Part shown: positions 32,218 to 40,438 of the stretch, in pieces
Layout: every line of letters begins with the position of its first letter
How positions within the stretch are numbered: the first letter of the stretch is position 1
Origin: JBNFVY01 sp049943335
GTDB lineage: Bacteria > Pseudomonadota > Alphaproteobacteria > Rhodobacterales > Rhodobacteraceae
Length of the DNA stretch: 64,000 nucleotides
NCBI RefSeq assembly: GCF_049943335.1
Contig: NZ_JBNFVY010000010.1
Span: forward strand, 1 to 64,000
Reading direction: 5' to 3'
Translations under genes and position numbers: made by a program
The notes under the pieces: generated by a model
Databases searched by the model: none
Seen by the model: the letters and a program-made list of their open reading frames with translations, nothing else
What the model was told of the DNA's origin: nothing

Positions 32218-33993
32218 ATGCCGACTTACACAGCCCCTATCGCAGATATGCAGTACATCCTGCACGACGTGTTGAAAATCACGGACTCAGGCATACCGGG
32301 ATACGACGAGCTAGACGCGGATTATACATCGGCGATCCTGGAAGAAGCCGGCAAGATTTCGTCTGAAGTTCTGGCCCCGCTGAACATCGTGGGCGATCAG
32401 GAAGGCTGCAGGTTGGAAAACGGCCTGGTCTACACCCCTAAGGGGTTCAAGGCGGCATTCGACCAACTGCGCGAAGGCGGATGGACGGGCCTTGATGTCG
32501 CTCCCGCCTATGGGGGGCAAGGAATGCCCTATCTTGTGGGGACTGCCGTGGGCGAGATGTTCAGCGCTGCCAACCAGGCGCTGATGATGTATCCGGGCCT
32601 GACGCACGGGGCCGCATCGGCCATCGCGGCGCATGGTTCGGACGAACAAAAGACCACTTACCTGCCGAAGATGACCACCTGCGAATGGACTGGCACCATG
32701 AACCTGACCGAACCGCATTGCGGGACGGATCTGGGGCTGATGCGGACCAAGGCCGAACCGCAGGACGACGGCAGCTACAAGATAACTGGCCAGAAAATCT
32801 TTATCTCTGCTGGCGACCATGACCTGTCGGACAACGTCATTCACCTTGTGCTGGCAAAGATCGTCGGCGGCCCGGAAGGGATCAAGGGCGTATCGCTGTT
32901 CATCGTACCCAAGTTCCTGGTGAACGAAGACGGCAGTCTGGGCGAACGTAACGACGTCTCTGTCGGCTCGCTGGAAGAAAAGATGGGCATCCACGGCAAT
33001 TCGACCTGCGTCATGAACTACGACCAGGCGACCGGATACCTGATCGGCGAGGAACACAAAGGCATGCGCGCCATGTTCACCATGATGAACGAAGCGCGTA
33101 TCGGCGTGGGCATGCAGGGCCTGGCCCAAGCATCCGCCGCCTATCAGAATGCAGTGACCTACGCGAAAGAGCGCCTGCAAGGACGTGCAGTGACCGGGGT
33201 TGAAAACCCGGATGGGCCCGCCGATCCACTGATTGTGCACCCTGATATCCGCCGGAACCTTATGGCGCAGAAGTCTTTCATCGAAGGTGGACGGGCTTTC
33301 ATGCTGTGGGGCGCGCAACTGATCGATCAGGCGCATCGCAAAGAGGATGCAAAGGCGAACGGGCTGATTTCTCTCATGACGCCGGTCATGAAGGGCTTCA
33401 TCACCGATATGGGCTATAACGCCACTGTCGAGGCCCAGCAGGTTTATGGCGGCCACGGCTATATCGAAGAATGGGGCATGTCGCAGTTCACCCGCGACGC
33501 GCGTATCACCATGATCTACGAGGGCGCAAACGGCGTCCAGGCGCTGGATCTGGTCGGGCGCAAACTGGGCGCTGATGGCGGCAAGCCCGTCATGGCCTTC
33601 TTTGAGATGATCAAGGACTTTGCCGCCGAGAACAAGGATGTCGAGGGCATGGAGCCGTTCCTCGGCCCCCTCAAGGAAGGGTCGAAAGCCCTTCAAGCGG
33701 CAGCCATGTTCTTTATGCAAAACGGGATGAAAAATCCCAACGTGGCTTTGTCGGGATCGTATGACTTCATGCATCTCTTCGGGCACGTTTGCCTGGGCTA
33801 CATGTGGGCACAGATGGCCAAAACCTCGCTTCAGGCGCTGGAAAGCGGCACGGGCGACAAGGCGTTCCACGAAAACAAGCTGACGACAGGCAAGTTCTAC
33901 ATGGCCCGCTGGATGCCGATGTGTTCGACACATCTGGCCCGGATCGAAAGCGGCGCCGATCCTGTCATGTCTCTGGACGCCGAGGCGTTCTGA
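32218..33993 (+). CDS. Acyl-CoA dehydrogenase, long FadE/DmdC-type (with C-terminal extension)
   Basis: This is a 591-residue acyl-CoA dehydrogenase. Signatures: NLTEPHCGTDLGLMRTKAEP in the middle domain, DARITMIYEGANGVQALDL in the C-terminal domain, then about 130 further residues corresponding to the acyl-CoA dehydrogenase C2 extension. This long type includes bacterial fatty-acid dehydrogenases and DmdC, the 3-methylmercaptopropionyl-CoA dehydrogenase of roseobacters. Given the thiolase and FadJ genes downstream, fatty-acid oxidation is the simpler assignment; DmdC is the main alternative. A good ribosome site, GGGAGG, precedes the ATG. Confidence 0.93.
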   Translation: MPTYTAPIADMQYILHDVLKITDSGIPGYDELDADYTSAILEEAGKISSEVLAPLNIVGDQEGCRLENGLVYTPKGFKAAFDQLREGGWTGLDVAPAYGGQGMPYLVGTAVGEMFSAANQALMMYPGLTHGAASAIAAHGSDEQKTTYLPKMTTCEWTGTMNLTEPHCGTDLGLMRTKAEPQDDGSYKITGQKIFISAGDHDLSDNVIHLVLAKIVGGPEGIKGVSLFIVPKFLVNEDGSLGERNDVSVGSLEEKMGIHGNSTCVMNYDQATGYLIGEEHKGMRAMFTMMNEARIGVGMQGLAQASAAYQNAVTYAKERLQGRAVTGVENPDGPADPLIVHPDIRRNLMAQKSFIEGGRAFMLWGAQLIDQAHRKEDAKANGLISLMTPVMKGFITDMGYNATVEAQQVYGGHGYIEEWGMSQFTRDARITMIYEGANGVQALDLVGRKLGADGGKPVMAFFEMIKDFAAENKDVEGMEPFLGPLKEGSKALQAAAMFFMQNGMKNPNVALSGSYDFMHLFGHVCLGYMWAQMAKTSLQALESGTGDKAFHENKLTTGKFYMARWMPMCSTHLARIESGADPVMSLDAEAF

Positions 33994-34069
33994 ACCACTC
34001 GGGAGCGCCGAACGGGTGATCATCGGGCCGGTTGCGGACGGTCCGATTGACGGCAACGCTCCCCGCGCC

Positions 34070-34119
34070 GCGGGCCTGTGCACCGGGAACTCCCCAAAGG
34101 GGTTGAGGCACAGGCCCGC
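34070..34119 (+). terminator. Large hairpin after the acyl-CoA dehydrogenase gene
   Basis: GCGGGCCTGTGC and GCACAGGCCCGC are perfect twelve-base arms. Inside them CCCC-AAA-GGGG makes a second stem. It has no T run and lies between the dehydrogenase and the small protein gene. It may attenuate transcription or stabilise the upstream mRNA. Confidence 0.5.
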
Positions 34120-34157
34120 AGAGCGCACACTGCGGGCAAATCGACACGTGGACTGCT

Positions 34158-34370
34158 ATGCCAAAAAGATTCCGCCTGACCCGCCGCTTTAACGCCGCCA
34201 TGACCGAAGACGGTTACCGCCGTCTGCGCCGTTTTGCATCGGAGGCAGGTCTGGATGAAGGCGAGGCGCTGTCCTTTCTGTTCGAAAATTTCGACAGCGT
34301 GACCGACGAAGATAACCTGACCCATCGTTTGCGCCTGTTCAATTCCGAGCTGGACGCGCGAAAGCGCTGA
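34158..34370 (+). CDS. Small hypothetical protein (70 residues)
   Basis: This is a highly charged, probably helical 70-residue protein starting MPKRFRLTRRFNAAMTEDGY and containing DEGEALSFLFENFDSV. It has many arginines in the first half and acidic residues in the second half, and no membrane segment. The ribosome site is weak. The composition is protein-like and the frame is not a shadow of another gene, so I take it as real. I do not recognise a family. Its place inside the fatty-acid cluster may be incidental. Confidence 0.65.
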   Translation: MPKRFRLTRRFNAAMTEDGYRRLRRFASEAGLDEGEALSFLFENFDSVTDEDNLTHRLRLFNSELDARKR

Positions 34371-34374
34371 GGGG

Positions 34375-34427
34375 CGTGACGTTGACGTCACGACACTAAA
34401 ATTCGGAACGGAACGTCACACCGTGAC
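34375..34427. promoter_or_regulatory. Two GTGAC-type dyads upstream of the GST gene
   Basis: CGTGACGTTGACGTCACG at 34375-34392 is a perfect palindrome with eight-base arms and a two-base centre. At 34415-34427 the shorter GTCAC-ACC-GTGAC follows. Both sit in the gap before the glutathione-S-transferase and thiolase genes. They look like paired binding sites for a dimeric regulator, possibly one of the MerR proteins. Confidence 0.55.
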
Positions 34428-34522
34428 TCGGCCGCTCTAACTGGGTTTATTATGCGCGACCTGTGGTGCAAGGACGCTCTTGTTGTCCGCCGCACCATGC
34501 ATCGTTTGGGAGGACGAAAACC

Positions 34523-35158
34523 ATGGCGATCAAGCTCTATTGTTTTGGCGAAAGCGGCAATTCGTACAAGGCCGCGTTACCCCTGGAACTGTCCGGGCTC
34601 GAATGGGAACCGGTATTCGTCGACTTTTTCGCAGGTCAGCACCGCGCGGACGAATTTCAGGCGCTGAATGCGATGGGCGAAGTGCCGGTGCTGATCGACG
34701 GCGATGTGACCCTGACTCAATCGGGGGTCATGCAGGCCTATATCACCGAAAAAACCGGCAAGTTCGGCGGTGCCACGCCCAAAGAGGCGCGTGAGGTTCT
34801 GCGCTGGCAATTCTGGGACAATCACAAGATGTCCAGCCAGGCCGGCATGACCCGATTCTTGATGAACTTCCTGCCCGAAGACAAACGCCCCGCTCAGGTG
34901 ATCGGTTTCATGCAAGGGCGTCTCAAGTCCGCCTACGCCACGCTGGACAAAGCGCTTGATGGGCGCGACTGGTTGGTCGGCGATGGCCCGACCCATGCGG
35001 ATTTTTCTTGCTGTTCATACCTGTATTACCCAGAGCCCTTCGGCTTCGACCGCAAGGTCTGGCCCAACATCGACCGCTGGCTGGACGGCATCGCCGCCCT
35101 GCCCGGTTGGAAACATCCCTATGATTTGATGCCCGGCTCGCCTGCCGACCGGGCCTAA
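34523..35158 (+). CDS. Glutathione S-transferase family protein
   Basis: This is a 211-residue cytosolic GST fold. The N-terminal thioredoxin domain is AIKLYCFGESGNSYKAALPLE with a candidate catalytic serine near residue 12, GEVPVLIDG with the cis-proline, and TQSGVMQAYI where the second residue replaces the usual ES pair. The helical C-terminal domain ends KVWPNIDRWLDGIAALPGW. The start at 34523 follows GGGAGGA; an in-frame start 20 codons earlier has no ribosome site. It is ten bases before the thiolase gene, so it is part of the beta-oxidation operon and may remove reactive lipid products. Confidence 0.88.
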   Translation: MAIKLYCFGESGNSYKAALPLELSGLEWEPVFVDFFAGQHRADEFQALNAMGEVPVLIDGDVTLTQSGVMQAYITEKTGKFGGATPKEAREVLRWQFWDNHKMSSQAGMTRFLMNFLPEDKRPAQVIGFMQGRLKSAYATLDKALDGRDWLVGDGPTHADFSCCSYLYYPEPFGFDRKVWPNIDRWLDGIAALPGWKHPYDLMPGSPADRA

Positions 35159-35168
35159 GGAGGACCCT

Positions 35169-36380
35169 ATGACAGATGCTTATATCTATGATGCCGTGCG
35201 AAGCCCGCGCGGAAAGGGCCGCAAAGACGGCGCGCTGCACGAACTGACGTCCATATCGCTGTCGGCCAAGATCCTGAATGCTCTCAAGGATCGCAACAAT
35301 CTGGACGGTCACGCGGTGGAAGACGTGATCTGGGGAAATGTCACGCAGGTGATGGAACAGGGCGGCTGCCTTGCGCGCTCTGCGGTGCTTGCTTCGGATC
35401 TTGATGAATCGATCCCGGGTCTGGCGATCAACCGGTTCTGTGCATCCGGCATGGAAGCGGTGAACCTGGCCGCCAATCAGGTCAAGGGCGGCGCAGGCGA
35501 TGCTTACATCGCGGGCGGCGTGGAAATGATGGGCCGCGTGCCCATGGGCAGTGACGGTGCAGCGATCGCCGCCGATCCATCGTTGGCCCTGAAAACCTAT
35601 TTCGTGCCCCAGGGCATCAGCGCCGACATCATCGCAACCGAATATGGCTTTACCCGCGACCAGGCCGATGCGCTTGCCGTCGAAAGTCAGCGCCGCGCCG
35701 CCGAGGCGTGGAAGGATGGCCGGTTCAGTAAATCGGTGGTCGCGATCAAGGACCAGAACGGGCTGCCAATTCTGGACCACGATGAATATATGCGGCCGGG
35801 CACAGACATGCAGAGCCTGGGCGCGCTGAAGGCTTCGTTCAAGGACCTGGGCGAAACCATGCCGGGGTTCGACAAGGTCGCCATGCTGAAATACCCGCAC
35901 CTTGAGCGGATTGAGCACATCCACCACGCCGGCAACTCCAGTGGGATCGTGGATGGTTCGGCCGCCGTCCTGATCGGCAACAAGGAATTTGGCGAAAAGC
36001 ATGGGCTGAAACCTCGCGCGCGCATCAAGGCCACCACCAAGATCGGTACCGATCCGACGATCATGCTGACTGGCCCCGTGCCCGCCACCCAGAAGATCCT
36101 GAAAGACAATGGCATGGACATCGGCGACATCGACCTGTTCGAAGTCAACGAAGCCTTCGCATCCGTTGTTCTGCGCTTTCAGCAGGCCTTTGATGTCGAC
36201 CCAGATCGGGTCAACGTCAACGGCGGAGCAATCGCAATGGGCCATCCTTTGGGCGCAACCGGTGCCATGATCATCGGAACCCTGCTGGATGAGATGGAGC
36301 GTCAGGATAAAGAAATCGGCCTGGCAACTCTGTGCATCGCATCTGGCATGGGCGCGGCAACGATATTGGAGCGCGTCTAG
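35169..36380 (+). CDS. Acetyl-CoA C-acyltransferase (FadA-type thiolase)
   Basis: This is a 403-residue thiolase. The nucleophilic cysteine lies in NRFCASGMEAVNLAA near residue 92, the general-base histidine in NGGAIAMGHPLGATGAM near 355, and the second cysteine in LCIASGMGAA near 388. Ribosome site AAGGAGG precedes the ATG. It would form the FadA part of a trifunctional beta-oxidation complex with the FadJ-like protein encoded 430 bases downstream. It differs in sequence from the thiolase at 9.6-10.8 kb, so the two likely serve different substrates. Confidence 0.95.
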   Translation: MTDAYIYDAVRSPRGKGRKDGALHELTSISLSAKILNALKDRNNLDGHAVEDVIWGNVTQVMEQGGCLARSAVLASDLDESIPGLAINRFCASGMEAVNLAANQVKGGAGDAYIAGGVEMMGRVPMGSDGAAIAADPSLALKTYFVPQGISADIIATEYGFTRDQADALAVESQRRAAEAWKDGRFSKSVVAIKDQNGLPILDHDEYMRPGTDMQSLGALKASFKDLGETMPGFDKVAMLKYPHLERIEHIHHAGNSSGIVDGSAAVLIGNKEFGEKHGLKPRARIKATTKIGTDPTIMLTGPVPATQKILKDNGMDIGDIDLFEVNEAFASVVLRFQQAFDVDPDRVNVNGGAIAMGHPLGATGAMIIGTLLDEMERQDKEIGLATLCIASGMGAATILERV

Positions 36381-36383
36381 GCA

Positions 36384-36806
36384 ATGACCCGGGAAGACCT
36401 GCTGAAAACACTAGGCGACATGGGACCGGCGATCGTTTCGGACGACGTCGTGCTCGATACGCCTTGCGTTTGCGGGCCCTTGTTGATCCTGAGTGGCGAG
36501 GAACAAATGGTCTGCCGCCACAGCCAGGCTTCACACGATGTGCTCGGCGATTGCAGCGATGCAATCCGCAGTCATCCCGGTGACAAGACCGTGCGAATTC
36601 TGCCCCCCTTCGAGGATTGCCACAACGAAACATGGTTGGGACCGGTGGATACCGTTTTCCCGAGCGGCCAGCGCCGTATCCCCACCACCCATTTTTCTGC
36701 GCGCTCGGCTGGCGAAAGCAGCCCAAAGCGCCGTGTGGCAGCAATCCGTGGAACCCGAAATCCCCAAGAGGCGAACGCGTTCGCCCCGACTATCTGGGAG
36801 AATTGA
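36384..36806 (+). CDS. Hypothetical cysteine-containing protein between fadA and fadJ
   Basis: This is a 140-residue protein beginning four bases after the thiolase stop and ending two bases before the FadJ start. The first half carries DTPCVCGPLLILSGEEQMVC, CRHSQASHDVLGDC and a further Cys/His (FEDCHNE), a pattern that could bind a metal. The second half is basic and looks disordered. I do not recognise a family. The exact fit between its neighbours argues that the frame is translated. The start codon has only a poor ribosome site. Confidence 0.5.
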   Translation: MTREDLLKTLGDMGPAIVSDDVVLDTPCVCGPLLILSGEEQMVCRHSQASHDVLGDCSDAIRSHPGDKTVRILPPFEDCHNETWLGPVDTVFPSGQRRIPTTHFSARSAGESSPKRRVAAIRGTRNPQEANAFAPTIWEN

Positions 36807-36808
36807 GA

Positions 36809-39001
36809 ATGACTGAATTTCACTTTGACCTTGCCGATGACGGCATCGCGACCATTACCTGGGACTGCGCCGACAAATCCATGAATGTGCTGTCCATGGA
36901 AGGCGCACAGGAATTAAATGATCACATCGACCGCGTGTTGTCGGACGACGCCATCAAAGGCGCCGTGATCACCAGCGGCAAGCCTGACTTCGCCGCCGGT
37001 ATGGATCTGAATATTCTGGCCGGAATGAAAGAAAACGGCGCCGAAGGCGTATTCGAAGGCGTCATGAGCCTGCATCACATCCTGCGCAAGATCGAACGCG
37101 CCGGCATGGACCCCAAGACCAACAAAGGCGGCAAGCCAATTGCCGCTGCCCTGCCCGGAACTGCACTTGGCATCGGGTTGGAACTGCCTCTGTCTTGCCA
37201 CCGCATCTTTGCCGCTGACAATCCAAAGGCCAAGATCGGCCTGCCGGAAATCAAAGTGGGCATTTTCCCCGGATCGGGCGGAACGACGCGCCTGGTGCGA
37301 AAGATGGGCCTGATGGGTGCCTCGCAATACCTGCTGCAGGGCAAAATGGTCGATCCAAAGGGCGCCAAGGGCGCGGGCATCATCGACGAAGTGGTGGGCG
37401 ATCCCGTCGCTGCGGCGCGCGAATGGGTCGCGAATGCCAAGGATGGCGATATCGTCAAACCCTGGGATGCCAAGGGCTACAGAATGCCCGGCGGCGGCCC
37501 CTATCACCCAGCAGGATTCATGAATTTCGTGGGCGCCAACGCCATGGTGCACGGCCAGACCCAGGGCGTTTACCCCGCCGCAAAAGCCATGCTGTCAGCC
37601 GTTTATGAAGGCGCATTGGTGGATTTCGACACTGCTATCCGGATCGAGGCGCGCTGGTTCACCAACGTGATCATGAACCCGTCCTCGGGCAACATGATCC
37701 GCTCGCTCTTCATCAACAAGGAAGCTCTCGAAAAAGGCGCGGTCCGCCCGCAAGACGTCCCCGATCAACGCGTCAAGAAAGTCGGTATCATGGGCGCGGG
37801 CATGATGGGTGCGGGCATCGCCTATGTCAGTGCGAATGCCGGCATCGAAGTGGTACTGATCGACCAAAAGCAGGACGCTGCGGACAAGGGCAAGTCTTAT
37901 TCCGAAGGCATCCTGGACAAGGGTATCAAGCGCAAGAAAGTAACCGAAGAGAAGAAATCCGAGGTGCTGGGCCGCATCACCGCCACCACCGAATACTCTG
38001 CTCTGGAAGGTTGCGATCTGATCGTCGAGGCGGTCTTCGAAGATATGAGCATCAAGGCAGAGGTCACAAAGAAGGTGCTTGAGGTCGTGCCCGACGACTG
38101 CATCTTTGCTTCGAACACGTCGACTCTGCCGATTACCGAATTGGCCAAGGCATCAGACAAGCCCGACCAATTCATCGGCATCCACTTCTTCAGCCCCGTC
38201 GACAAAATGCTGCTGGTTGAAATCATCAAGGGGAAGGAAACCGGTGACCGCGCAGTGGCCAAAGCGCTGGACTACGCCCGGCAAATTCGCAAGACGCCGA
38301 TTGTTGTGAATGATGCGCGTTTTTTCTACGCGAACCGTTGCATTATCCCCTACATCAACGAAGGCGCGCGCATGGTGACCGAAGGCGTCGAACCGGCTCT
38401 GGTGGAAAACGCCGCCAAAATGCTGGGCATGCCATTGGGTCCGCTGCAGTTGACCGACGAAACCTCGATCGATTTGGGCGTGAAAATCGCCAAGGCCACC
38501 AAGGCCGCGATGGGCAACGCCTATCCGGCCGATGCCAAGCCGGTCGATGACCTGCTGTTCTGGATGCATGATCAGGGGCGCGACGGACGCAAGGCGAACG
38601 CGGGCTTTTATGAATACAGCGACACCGGCAAACGCTTGGGTCTGTGGCAGGGTCTGCGCGACAAGTACCCGCAGGTCGACGAACAGCCAGAGGTCACGCA
38701 AGTCCAGCACCGCCTCATGATGTCGCAGGTTCTGGAAGCGGTGCGTGCGTTGGAAGACGGGGTTCTGATGGACATCCGCGAAGGCGACGTTGGCGCAATT
38801 CTGGGCTGGGGTTTTGCCCCGTGGTCTGGTGGACCACTATCATGGCTGGACATCATCGGCGCGGCCAAGGCTGTTGAAATTTGCGACGATCTGACCGAAA
38901 AATTTGGCGAACGGTTCACGTGCCCCGCGCTGCTGCGCGACATGGCCGCCAAGGGTGACACCTTTTACGGTCGATTTGGCCAAAGCGCCAAAGCCGCGTG
39001 A
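36809..39001 (+). CDS. fadJ: 3-hydroxyacyl-CoA dehydrogenase / enoyl-CoA hydratase multifunctional enzyme (FadJ/FadB alpha subunit)
   Basis: This 730-residue enzyme has an N-terminal crotonase domain (about 1-190; oxyanion region KPDFAAGMDLNIL, catalytic segment IGLPEIKVGIFPGSGG), a linker helix, and an NAD-binding hydroxyacyl-CoA dehydrogenase domain from about 325 (KVGIMGAGMMGAGIAY). That domain carries the catalytic histidine in IHFFSPVDKM, followed by two C-terminal dehydrogenase segments. It converts enoyl-CoA to 3-ketoacyl-CoA. ATG 36809 is used because it follows GGGAG and gives MTEFHFDLADDG; the frame stays open further upstream only by overlapping the hypothetical gene. A thioesterase gene follows in the same direction. 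Confidence 0.95.
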   Translation: MTEFHFDLADDGIATITWDCADKSMNVLSMEGAQELNDHIDRVLSDDAIKGAVITSGKPDFAAGMDLNILAGMKENGAEGVFEGVMSLHHILRKIERAGMDPKTNKGGKPIAAALPGTALGIGLELPLSCHRIFAADNPKAKIGLPEIKVGIFPGSGGTTRLVRKMGLMGASQYLLQGKMVDPKGAKGAGIIDEVVGDPVAAAREWVANAKDGDIVKPWDAKGYRMPGGGPYHPAGFMNFVGANAMVHGQTQGVYPAAKAMLSAVYEGALVDFDTAIRIEARWFTNVIMNPSSGNMIRSLFINKEALEKGAVRPQDVPDQRVKKVGIMGAGMMGAGIAYVSANAGIEVVLIDQKQDAADKGKSYSEGILDKGIKRKKVTEEKKSEVLGRITATTEYSALEGCDLIVEAVFEDMSIKAEVTKKVLEVVPDDCIFASNTSTLPITELAKASDKPDQFIGIHFFSPVDKMLLVEIIKGKETGDRAVAKALDYARQIRKTPIVVNDARFFYANRCIIPYINEGARMVTEGVEPALVENAAKMLGMPLGPLQLTDETSIDLGVKIAKATKAAMGNAYPADAKPVDDLLFWMHDQGRDGRKANAGFYEYSDTGKRLGLWQGLRDKYPQVDEQPEVTQVQHRLMMSQVLEAVRALEDGVLMDIREGDVGAILGWGFAPWSGGPLSWLDIIGAAKAVEICDDLTEKFGERFTCPALLRDMAAKGDTFYGRFGQSAKAA

Positions 39002-39009
39002 TCGAAACC

Positions 39010-39032
39010 GGGCGGGGCCATAGTCCCCGCCC
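39010..39032 (+). terminator. Hairpin between fadJ and the thioesterase gene
   Basis: GGGCGGGG and CCCCGCCC form a perfect eight-base stem with a seven-base loop directly after the fadJ stop. Weak T content follows. It may partially terminate or protect the fadJ mRNA, because the next gene in the same direction starts only 20 bases later. Confidence 0.5.
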
Positions 39033-39051
39033 GACTATAATAAGGCCAGAA

Positions 39052-39480
39052 ATGACAGACATCCCCCCCGCTACAGTTCAGAAAATCCGCAGCAGTTTCG
39101 CCTCGCAGTCCATGATGAAGAGCATTGATGCGCGGATCGACGCGATCGCACTTGGATCGGTCACCCTGTCGGCTCCCGTCGGCGATGGGTTTCGCCAACA
39201 ACAGGGTTTCGGGCACGCGGCACTAACATTTGCCCTAGGCGACGTCGCCGCAGGTTATGCCGCGCTTTCGGTGATCCCGCCAGAGTTCGACGTCATGACT
39301 GCCGAGATCAAGATCAACCTGCTGGCCCCGGCCGCCGGACATCTGACTGCGACGGGCCGCGTGCTGAAGCCGGGCAAACGCCTTGTCGTGGTTTCAGCGG
39401 ATGTCTGGAGCGAGGGCCCCGATAGCGCACGCAAACATATCGCTGTGCTACAGGGCACAATGGTGCCAGTGCCGGTCTGA
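39052..39480 (+). CDS. PaaI-family hotdog thioesterase
   Basis: This is a 142-residue hotdog protein: GFRQQQGFGHAALTFALGDVAAGYA is its catalytic helix and INLLAPAAGHLTATGRVLKPG the following strand pair. The classical HGG is FGH-A here, as in some YiiD- and PaaI-like members. It starts at ATG 39052 (MTDIPPATVQKIR) after AAGG and closes the fatty-acid operon. It would release CoA from unusable acyl-CoA esters. Confidence in the family is good; the substrate is unknown. Confidence 0.85.
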   Translation: MTDIPPATVQKIRSSFASQSMMKSIDARIDAIALGSVTLSAPVGDGFRQQQGFGHAALTFALGDVAAGYAALSVIPPEFDVMTAEIKINLLAPAAGHLTATGRVLKPGKRLVVVSADVWSEGPDSARKHIAVLQGTMVPVPV

Positions 39481-39532
39481 CCCGAACCGCTGCAACCAGC
39501 GGCGATAGCCCGATCAGACCTGTGCAGAACGA

Positions 39533-40234
39533 TCAAGCGGCGCTGTCGCGCAATGCCTCGTTCGTGGTGCGCCACAAATCAACCTCGTCCGATACGCCTT
39601 GCAGACAGTTGACCAGCATCTCGGCCTCGTCCCGATCCGCGATCTGGTAGAGCGGGTCTTGCGCCAGCGGGGTGGGCAAACGCAGATCAAGCGCGTCGGG
39701 TCTTTGCGCGGGGCAATAGACCAATGCCGCAGCATGGGCAAAGACCACATGGTCCGTCTCGAAATACAGCGTGATCACATGAACGGGGCCAGACGGCGCC
39801 ACGCGGCTAATTCCCTTGTAGCCGACCAGCGCTGCGGCGCGGACCAAGGTGAAGGGGTCGTCAAACAGCGCCTCGCCCGTGTCACTCTTGACCATGACCG
39901 CCTGCCCCGGCATCAGCGTCATGTCCCGGTCATTTCCAAGCGCGCCGGCAGGGACGTTCAAGGGCCACAAGTCTTTTGGGACTGGTCTGGCCGATTGCCA
40001 CAGACACGTGCGTTCGACCCCTGTGACAAGTTGCATGCCACCATCCAAGGTCAGCACCTTGTCTGCGACCCGGACATCGTCAACCGGTTGCCAACCTGCC
40101 TGGGTCGCAACCAGCGTTCCCGATGCCATTCCAGCGCCCAGGGTTGTGGGGCCCGTCGCCGGTCCGCCACATAACTGCGCCGGATCATGCGCGTTAAAAG
40201 TCATCCCGGTGGTCGTCGTCTTGCGCGTGAACAT
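39533..40234 (-). CDS. Hint-domain-like protein, probable catalytic cysteine absent
   Basis: This is a 233-residue protein with the Hint (hedgehog/intein) pattern common in Rhodobacteraceae: SGTLVATQAGWQPVDDVRVADKVLT followed by GVERTCLWQSARPVP, then a region ending FETDHVVFAHAAALVYC. Intact relatives begin this block with a Cys (CF.xGT) as the autoprocessing nucleophile; here the equivalent position reads GMASGT. The start at 40234 is chosen because AAGGGGAG precedes it. It may be a structural or inactive derivative. Fused partner domains are absent. Confidence 0.75.
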   Translation of the reverse strand: MFTRKTTTTGMTFNAHDPAQLCGGPATGPTTLGAGMASGTLVATQAGWQPVDDVRVADKVLTLDGGMQLVTGVERTCLWQSARPVPKDLWPLNVPAGALGNDRDMTLMPGQAVMVKSDTGEALFDDPFTLVRAAALVGYKGISRVAPSGPVHVITLYFETDHVVFAHAAALVYCPAQRPDALDLRLPTPLAQDPLYQIADRDEAEMLVNCLQGVSDEVDLWRTTNEALRDSAA

Positions 40235-40438
40235 GGTCTTGCTCCCCTTGCGATTGCCGAAACCCACGTTCATACAACTGGAAGGGGTTTCTTGGCCAAC
40301 AAGGTTAGAACCTGCGATTCCCATGACGCTACTTCGGCTGGTTTCGGGCAAATGTAAGGCACAAATGCTAATTTCGAACCAATAACCACAATCGGGGCTA
40401 AACTGTTTCCCGAAAGGTCTGGATCGACCGAATTTTAC

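Noticed and set aside
32311..34128. 605-residue minus-strand frame opposite the long acyl-CoA dehydrogenase
   Set aside because: Despite its length it is a shadow: the plus-strand gene has all acyl-CoA dehydrogenase signatures and a ribosome site, while the minus frame is His/Arg/Gln-rich with no motif.
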